Program-made: the position numbers and the translations under genes
Notes under the pieces: model-generated
What the model saw: only the letters and a program-made list of their open reading frames with translations
The model's database searches: none
What the model was told of the DNA's origin: nothing
Part shown: piece by piece, positions 57,303 to 64,000 of the stretch
Layout: every line of letters begins with the position of its first letter
How positions within the stretch are numbered: position 1 is the first letter of the stretch
From: Stenocarpella maydis
Taxonomy: Eukaryota > Ascomycota > Sordariomycetes > Diaporthales > Diaporthaceae
DNA: 64,000 nt
Assembly (NCBI GenBank): GCA_002270565.1
Contig: NQMI01000002.1
Location: 1 to 64,000, forward strand
Reading direction: 5' to 3'

Positions 57303-58082
57303 ATGACACCCAAAACCTCCTTCATCATCGTGCCCGGCTCCTTCGCCACATCGCATCTCTACGACGGCCTTGTCGCCATGCTCAGGAAGCAAGGCCACGA
57401 GGCGCGGGCCATTAACCTCCCCTCTGCGAACGACGGCTCCATTCTGCCCCCGCCGACCGGTGAGGACGATGCCAAGCACATCCGCGGCGAAATCACAGCC
57501 ACCCTCGACAGCGAGTCTGAACCCTCCAACGTGGTGCTGCTGCTTCACTCGTACAGCGGCGTGCCTGGGTCTTCCGCACTGAAGGGCCTCAGCAGGGCCG
57601 ACCGGGATGCGTCGGGCAAGGCTACGGCCGTCACTGGCATCATGTATCTCGCCTCGTTTGTGCTGCCCCTGGGGGAGTCCAACCGGTCGTGGTTGAGCGC
57701 CCGGGACGCCATGCCCGAGCCGTACAAGACGGGCGTGCCGGGGGGTTATCTGCCCGCCATTGAGCCCTCTTTTGCGGCGTTCGTTTTCAGCGATCTGAAG
57801 TCTGAGGAGGAGCAAGCCAGGAACCTGGCCATGATGACGCGGCACAGCTCGGACAGCTTCAACGGGACGGTGTCGTACGAGGCATGGAAGGAGATCCCCG
57901 GTGTTCTGATCATCCCAGAGAACGACTTCATCGTGCCGACTGCGCTGCAGGAGGCCATGTATGAGGAGTCAGTAGCGGCTGGTGGGAAGCTCCGGAGGGT
58001 GTTTGTCGAGGGGGCAGGTCATTGTGTGAATGTCAGCCGGCCGGAGTTTGTGGCCCAAGAACTTGTCAAGTTGGCTACTTAG
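57303..58082 (+). CDS. Alpha/beta hydrolase (259 aa)
   Basis: A single exon starting MTPKTSFIIVPGSFATSHLY. The first strand and oxyanion turn (IIVPGSFATSHLY) are followed by the nucleophile elbow LLHSYSGVPG. Ser 83 aligns with the catalytic serine; the usual GHSxGG reads LHSYSG. The acid is Asp in PENDFIVP (about residue 212) and the catalytic histidine is in GAGHCVNVSRP near the end. There is no signal peptide, so it is probably cytosolic. Relatives are esterases and epoxide-hydrolase-like enzymes of secondary or detoxifying metabolism; the substrate is unknown. The first Met has A at -3 (CAAAATGA). Confidence 0.88.
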   Translation: MTPKTSFIIVPGSFATSHLYDGLVAMLRKQGHEARAINLPSANDGSILPPPTGEDDAKHIRGEITATLDSESEPSNVVLLLHSYSGVPGSSALKGLSRADRDASGKATAVTGIMYLASFVLPLGESNRSWLSARDAMPEPYKTGVPGGYLPAIEPSFAAFVFSDLKSEEEQARNLAMMTRHSSDSFNGTVSYEAWKEIPGVLIIPENDFIVPTALQEAMYEESVAAGGKLRRVFVEGAGHCVNVSRPEFVAQELVKLAT

Positions 58083-59272
58083 AATTGGCAAGTGACTGGA
58101 ATCTATGGTTTGCGTACTTCTCGGGGAGACAATTAAAAAATCGGGACTGTGTAGTTAGTCAAACAGCCTTGGATTCTTTTGAGTTGCCGTAACCCAGATG
58201 TCGGCTAGGTGTTGAAAGCCCTGCAACTCAGAACCTAATATCAAAGAACACGGAACTGGTTCTAAGGTTCTCATGGTGGTATTGTAATCTACTAGTTACC
58301 ATGTCATTAAGCCAGCTATCACTGTAGCTCCAGGGAGCCCCTCCATTCACTCGTAACGATAGTAGTACATCCCACTCCTCACATCCACAACATCCCTTAA
58401 CTTTCAACGCCATACCGAGACTAGGGAAGATTATGTACGTGTCATTCGCCAAATTTGGTGTGTATTCACCATGGGGCACAGTACTCATGTCGTTGTATTG
58501 CTACATGGAGCCTTTCCTCAAATTCCCACTGCGGCCGAGCGAAACAGCATGAGCAATAAGATGACTGAGAGGTCGATATCAGATCAAGTATATAGGCTCC
58601 TACCTTAAACCTTGGTACTAGTATCGACCAATTCTACGGTGCTTGTTGCCACGCGCTGCGCAATATATACACTCCTCACTGGAGAAAATCTGATCAGGAA
58701 TCAGACGCGAGAGGAAAATATAGGATTTGGGGGGAGGGGGGACCTAGTAAGCTGTGGTAAATTTGATCAGTACAAAATCAGATCATGCTTACCTAGGTAC
58801 CTGCTCTAAGATGTTCGAGTTGTAGAGTCATATGTTGTCTTGTGGACGAAATGCCAGGCCACTGAACTCACATGCCAGACCATATAACATGTTAACACCA
58901 GTGGTTATTGTGTGACCTAGTGTAACGCATAAGGTGGTGATCTTTACTAACATCTCTGCAGGTCCATGAGCAGCTCCATGAGGTTGAAGCATCACCCTAC
59001 ACGAGTTTCGCTGGCATCGAAACCAATGATTGGTTCCCTTCGAACAATGATTTAGCCGAAGACCGCAAGAATCAAGGTCTGGTCATACAGATGCGGTGAA
59101 GAGGTACGATACTTGACTACAAAATGGAAGAGTGATCTTGATGCTTTAGCTGCATATCAATCGAGATTGATCCGTCATCGTCTTGGGTTGCCACGATTTG
59201 AGTTGTGACCGTATCGTCATCAAAATACAGACACCTGTAACCGCCGCTCGGCTCACGTCCACCATCTGCAAG
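58083..59272. other. Intergenic, nothing recognised
   Basis: 1.2 kb. A G-rich run lies near 58730-58740. No coding pattern is seen. Confidence 0.5.
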
Positions 59273-59566
59273 ATGCGTTCGTACGCTTGGTTGCTTATTT
59301 CCATCGCCTTCTCCGTCCACCCGGCAATCTCCCAGTGGCCTTCTTGCGAGCCAAGCTGCAATGAATGCGGCCTCGTTTGCGACCAGGCATGCACGCCACC
59401 GCTCAACCTCACCGAGTGCACCGCCAAATGCCTCTATTGCCGCCGAGAGAGCTCTTCATGTGGCTGTATCCAGCTCACACCGCCGTCCGAGGATGACGAG
59501 AAGTTTTGTCAGGAGCGTTACGCGTCATGTTCGTGCGAGCTCGGCGCCCAGTGCTACGACAACTAG
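59273..59566 (+). CDS. Small secreted cysteine-rich protein (97 aa, 14 Cys)
   Basis: A single exon starting MRSYAWLLISIAFSVHPAIS, a clear signal peptide of about 20 residues. The mature part of about 77 residues has 14 cysteines, with closely spaced groups (PSCEPSCNECGLVC; AKCLYCRRES; SCGC; SCSC), and one NxT site. An even cysteine number suggests disulfide pairing. This is the size and composition of fungal secreted cysteine-rich proteins, which include effectors, hydrophobin-like and antimicrobial proteins. The spacing is not the hydrophobin pattern and I recognise no family. A longer in-frame start at 59183 lacks a signal peptide and is less likely. Confidence 0.7.
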   Translation: MRSYAWLLISIAFSVHPAISQWPSCEPSCNECGLVCDQACTPPLNLTECTAKCLYCRRESSSCGCIQLTPPSEDDEKFCQERYASCSCELGAQCYDN

Positions 59567-61494
59567 TAGTTAGTACACGTGGCCGACTACAACGGCCGGA
59601 CAAGCACCTGCTGTCACGACGAATTTATCATCAAGGAGACCGGTAGAACGTAGCCCGTTTTGAAATGGTCCTGAGCTTTGGTAAAGCAAAACAAAAAATC
59701 TCAGCTTGTTCTACGTGCTCAAGTGGTCAGCTCACCAGATTGCGAGAGTTTGGGCGGTGGGAAGATCGCTCCTGAGGGCATTGTATAATTCACAACCGCA
59801 GGTACTTGCTCTTAAGAGGTGAGAGACAAGCTCATCCTGACGGAACGAATAAGGCCACATTAAATTGAGTAATCACAGCTACAAGTGAAAAAGATCTTGA
59901 TCTCCATAACATTGCTTGTGGCATCCCCCATGTTGTGGGCCAAGCGAGCTTTGCATTGATCGCCAACCTCGCCGGCGACGACGGACGTCGGCCCCATCAT
60001 GTGTCCGACAATCACAAATGGTATCCCGCCCATAAGAAACCAACAGACGATCAAAGACTTTGCGCGCATGGCCTGTGAACCCTAGATGTTCCTGGAGTGC
60101 AAGCAGGGCGAATAGGTGCTGCCGACAGGCCTTGAGATGAATGGAAACCGCTGCATGCGCATAGGCTTCCTGAATACATCGTGTATCGGCTTTGACAACG
60201 ACGAAGATCGCCTGGTCGAGGTTTATATCGAAATGCTTGCCGACTACGTGCAGGCAGTTGTCAACGCCCAGCGCCCGGATTGCAGCCGTCGTGTGCCTAA
60301 CTACCATGGAAGTGGGACATGGAAGCGGGCCACTTGGGGAGAGACATTTGATATCAATGGTTGTTTTCTTGATTCCCGATGCTGAATCTGTACCTCACTG
60401 CACTCTAGGAATGTCGTTGATGGGATTTGGCACTTTGACCTCTTATTCCCATAACCGGTCTACCCTCAAGCTTGCGAGAATGGCCGCAACGGTACCGTTG
60501 GTAGATGGGTGGTTGGGGACGGAATATGAACATTAGCTTCTGCAATCGTCGTCGTAATCGTCCAATGAGGTAATTCCGCGATGCGTTGGGCCTCATTTGT
60601 CTCGAGCCCCATGCCCTCCGCTGCTCCAGGCCATTGGGTGCCTTTCCCGGCGCAGTGCATACGGCTCTTGAGTGGGGGACAGCAGTACTCCTCCCCATAT
60701 GGCAACCCTTTATCTATCAAAACAAAAAAGCGGATCCCATGTTGTCTGCCTGGGTTTGTGTAACCACCAAATCTGCCTAGTTGCCTGGAGGTGGGCCTCA
60801 TGCATGGCCGCCAATGGCGCAGCACATGCCAACAGATGCCAGCGTCACGGGCATGACATACACTCGAGGTTCTTGGGCCAGTAGAATTCTGGTCCGAGAA
60901 CAGGCCGGGGAAAGGTGAAACTTGAAGTGGACTATCATATCAAGATCTCATCTTTGTCTTGACTGGGGCTGTGATGCGAGCTGTCGGAAAGGGTCTCGGA
61001 AATGGCCTCCCAGAAGTGATCAATCAGAGCCTTGCGTCCTGGATTCAGCACTGCTCCCTCGCCAACGCGGGGTTGGGATTTCGTTTGTCGGTCCACGCTG
61101 AAACATTACCAGTCAAGCTACAAAATGGACGAACCTGCTCGTCCCGTCGACATCATCCACCTCCTCCCCCAAAACTTCTCCATCTCTCACCTCAATATAC
61201 ACATGTTGCCACGTTTCTGTACAAATGACTTTTAAGTCTTGAGTACTGGTTTCCGTTGCAATGCGGCGGAGTTGCGAGGCCTCCCTAGATCTCGCCTTCG
61301 TCGACTGCCTTCACGCGACGATTTGACTTTTGCCTCCTGCAAAGCCTCTCACTCCCCTTACCTACTCCTCTGCCTGCCCCTCGCTCGCCTACCTCTCCCT
61401 CCTTCACTCAGCCTCCTCTTTTCCTGCATTGATCTTCTCGCTTCTTTCCCGGCTTGCTTGTTGCCCCACAGCATTCGACGGCGCCTCGGCAAAC
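59567..61494. other. Intergenic; weak possible small secreted frame; pyrimidine-rich promoter
   Basis: A minus-strand frame 60069-59860 (69 codons, MRAKSLIVCWFLMGGIPFV at its start) has a signal-like N-terminus but little else to support it. Frames at 60116-60385 plus and 59879-60307 minus overlap it and are not convincing. The 61.33-61.49 kb stretch before the helicase start is C/T-rich, common in fungal promoters and 5' UTRs. Confidence 0.4.
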
Positions 61495-64000
61495 ATGGAT
61501 CTCGCGGGTGCCATGAATGGCAAATCAAGGTTTGTTTTCATTCTTGCCGCCTCGACCTGATCGCTGACCCTTTCTCCCGATTAGGGCGGGGACCTCCAAT
61601 CGCCGCCATCACGAAAACGACGGAGACAAACGTAATGACTACACGAAGATATGCAATTTCTTCAGAGACAAGGGTCGGTGCCGCTTTGACGACCATTGCA
61701 AGTACTCGCACGACTTGTCCAAGAGCACGAATGCCGCTGCAAGGGGGCCACCACGACAGGATGACCCCTCCGTCCACCAGGGTGAGGACAAGTTAAGAAT
61801 GTGGAAAAGACTACTCAATCGCACCCAGCCCACCAGGGGAGGCCGGGCCGATGTGGGACGCTTCTTCGAGCTCGCGCTTGAGTTGATGGACGGCGACCTC
61901 GGGGCGTCCCAGGAAGCAGTGAGGATGCTTGCTACGGACGCTGGTTTGGATTTCATCAAAGAGGTCACCGGCCCAGGAATTCGTGAGGCCCAGGCCGCCG
62001 ACCTGCGGGCCAAGGTCAACCTTTGGCAGTCTCAAATCGGACCGCTTCTACGTCTTGTTACCCATCCAAGAGCTATTGACTCAAACGTTCTTGAACAGGA
62101 GGTCGCCATTATCCATGCATTCATCCTCGGCCCTAATGCCAGGCGTGCAGACAGCCTTTTTAGTTTCATCATAGAGCTCGCTCAAGCCTGGCCAGAAAAC
62201 ACTCACGGGCATGACACGTTGATGACAGTTCTTGAGCTGTCATTTGCGGTGCTTTTCAGGCTTGTCGACTGCAGCACGACCAACATCATCAACGAAACCT
62301 TCCAGAGCCTTGTCGAGCGATTCGGCCTTCTCCTCGCCGCATCATCGGAGCCAGATGACAGTTTCTCAAAGTTACAGGCCACCAAATACCTTGACTATCT
62401 CCACCGTCGCCTGGGCGTTGGCAAGAACATGGCAGATGCCACGACCCGTGTAGCCGCCGTCATTCATCCTGAGGAATTCGTGCTGCTTCAGGATCTACCT
62501 GGGCGCCTTTCCAGGGACGGCCCTCGGCATGACAACGACCATGCAGACATATCCAAGATTAAGATCATGCCCACTTACGAAGAAATAACCTCGGCAAGGA
62601 ATGAGTACCTTCCTACCACCGATTCATCCCAGTGGCACCTGCCAGGCATACGCGGTCGGCTCGACCGAGAGTTCAGACTTCTGAGGGAGGACACGGTGGG
62701 CCAGCTTCGAGATGCCGTTAGCGACATGCTCCAGCACCTTCGCAATCCTTCTCGCCAGGGGAATCGCCAGTCACAAAACAGTGCCAGGACAACCACTTAT
62801 GACGAAGCCACGATCCACCAGCTCAGGCTCGACAAGGACAAGGGTCTAGAGGTGACCCTCAGGTGCAGGCAGCCTGATATGGCGAGAAAAATGACCAAAA
62901 AGCAGAGAAAAACATGGTGGGAAGAATGCAAGAGGCTCCAGCCCGGGGCCTTGGCTTGTGTCCTCGATGTTGCCGGCATGATCCTGTTCCTGGTAGTTGC
63001 GGACTCGACTTTGAGAAGCGAGGAGGGTGGCCGGAAGAAAGACAGCGCGGGTCAAACTGAGGCCGAGGGCAACACGGGCGACGCCGAGAAGCTCACACTC
63101 TCATCGAATGAGCAATATCTCTTCGTCAAAATGCACCTCGTCGGCAAATCCAAAGCAGACATTGGTCGTGTTCTGACGTGGTTCAGAGAAATTGGAAATC
63201 ACCCCAGCCGACGTCTGGTGGAATTCCCGGGCGTTCTCCTACCTGCATTTCAATACACTCTTGAGGCACTCCAGGACCTTTCCCGCAAGCCAGAGCTGCC
63301 ATTCACGGATCTAATTGCCCCCGAGGCACAGAGCCCGGCCGGTGAAGTAGTGGTGTCGCCTCCGCTGTTTGCTCGCGCCCCTGGGTTTTCTTTCGACTTG
63401 GGGTGTCTCACCAGGGATGGGCAAGCCTTCTCCGTTGGCCTGGACTCGATCCCAACGGTGGAAACAGTGTCATCAAGAACTGGTCTTGATCTGACACAGT
63501 CTGAAGCTCTGCTGAATACTTTTTGCCGTGAGCTGTCCTTGATGTAAGTGCTGGAAGAAGTGACCCTGTGGTGAGCATCAATGCTAGGACCCAGACGGCT
63601 AACAAGCATCACAGCCAAGGGCCTCCCGGCACAGGCAAATCGTACACTGGTGAGAAAATCCTCAAAGTTCTCCTTCAGAACAAGAAGAAGGCAAATCTGG
63701 GTCCCATCGTATGCGTCTGCTACACAAACCATGCGCTTGACCAACTGCTCGAACACCTGCTCGATGACGGTATCAAAGGCATCATCCGCATGGGCTCACG
63801 GTCCAAGTCCGAGCGGCTCGAGAACCTCAACATCCGAGTGGTTTCCGATAAGATGTCTCAAACAAGGACTGAGAAATTCAAATACGGCGATATCGTTCGG
63901 AGGATGAGGGAGCTAGAATCTGACGCGACAAGGTTGTTAGATCAGCTTCGGCGTTTTGGGTCACTATCAAGTGTCCGGTCCTATCTCTTGGAGTCACACC
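61495..64000 (+). CDS. ZNFX1/Hrr1-like CCCH zinc finger and SF1 helicase (5' part)
   Basis: Exons are 61495-61529, 61585-63543 and 63615 onward to the window end. Introns of 55 and 71 bp have donors GTTTGT and GTAAGT and acceptors TTAG and ACAG. Exon 1 is only 35 bp. A CCCH zinc finger with spacing C-x8-C-x5-C-x3-H begins at ICNFFRDKGRC near residue 34. A long alpha-helical region follows. Walker A QGPPGTGKS is encoded right after the last intron (residues about 666-674), followed by PIVCVCYTNHALDQLLEHLL, which is characteristic of ZNFX1/NFX1-type helicases. S. pombe Hrr1 (RNA-directed heterochromatin complex) and Neurospora SAD-3 (meiotic silencing) are known members of this helicase group. 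An orthologous role is inference. The later helicase motifs and any NF-X1 fingers lie beyond the window. Confidence 0.88.

Noticed and set aside
59879..60307. 142-codon minus-strand gene
   Set aside because: It overlaps other equally open frames on both strands and lacks a domain, signal peptide or splice support.
1..64000. tRNA or rRNA genes
   Set aside because: No cloverleaf-type A/B box arrangement or rRNA-like sequence could be supported by eye; a tRNA scan would be needed to exclude them fully.

Overview
The window looks like a filamentous ascomycete (Pezizomycotina, probably a Sordariomycete). The supported genes carry short introns of about 55 to 130 bp with GT...CTRAC...YAG signals. 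The proteins belong to families typical of these fungi: DUF3176, a PDR-type ABC transporter, an S28 peptidase, a Dal5-like MFS carrier and a ZNFX1-type helicase. Transposable elements carry heavy C-to-T and G-to-A damage that fits repeat-induced point mutation (RIP). Three places hold N bases (35586, 39866, 46743-46758), so the scaffold is a draft.

Layout. 0.3-2.7 kb: a MULE-like DNA transposon relic nested inside an older hAT-like non-autonomous element, each with its own target-site duplication. 4.2-6.0 and 8.35-10.6 kb: two different pogo/Fot1-like elements, both RIP-damaged, with an F-box/LRR-like pseudogene between them. 11.3-24.6 kb: a gene-bearing block entirely on the minus strand, with a ketopantoate-reductase-like enzyme, an APC amino-acid/choline/GABA-type permease, an F-box-like protein of unknown function and a 1521-residue ABCG/PDR transporter. 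25.9-32.4 kb: a Glu-rich secreted protein, a low-complexity hypothetical and a DUF3176 membrane protein. Here two copies of a roughly 250-bp repeat differ almost only by transitions. 34.3-40.0 kb: AT-rich transposon graveyard with a duplicated 567-bp unit around an N, a Ty3/gypsy chromovirus relic, and a short pogo derivative inserted at the point where the gypsy pol stops. 40.3-46.7 kb: a P450 pseudogene with a large internal deletion, an unknown conserved protein and a secreted metallo-beta-lactamase-fold enzyme, then an assembly gap. 46.8-52.0 kb: a nine-exon MFS transporter and a secreted S28 serine peptidase. 52.2-54.0 kb: a second, less damaged copy of the first pogo element. 54.1-64.0 kb: a conserved fungal protein, an alpha/beta hydrolase, a 97-residue secreted protein with 14 cysteines, and the 5' part of a CCCH zinc finger plus SF1 helicase gene that runs off the window.

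No operon-like or metabolic cluster is evident. The genes are mostly transport, secretion and single enzymes, interrupted by repeats. The most unusual signals are in the repeats. Three different pogo-type families have terminal inverted repeats built from two copies of the same TTC(C)GG...CC core, 16-17 bp apart. In the more damaged copy of one family, the GC-rich terminal repeats are almost untouched while the interior is ruined. The only gene here with a likely silencing role is the ZNFX1/Hrr1/SAD-3-like helicase at the right edge.
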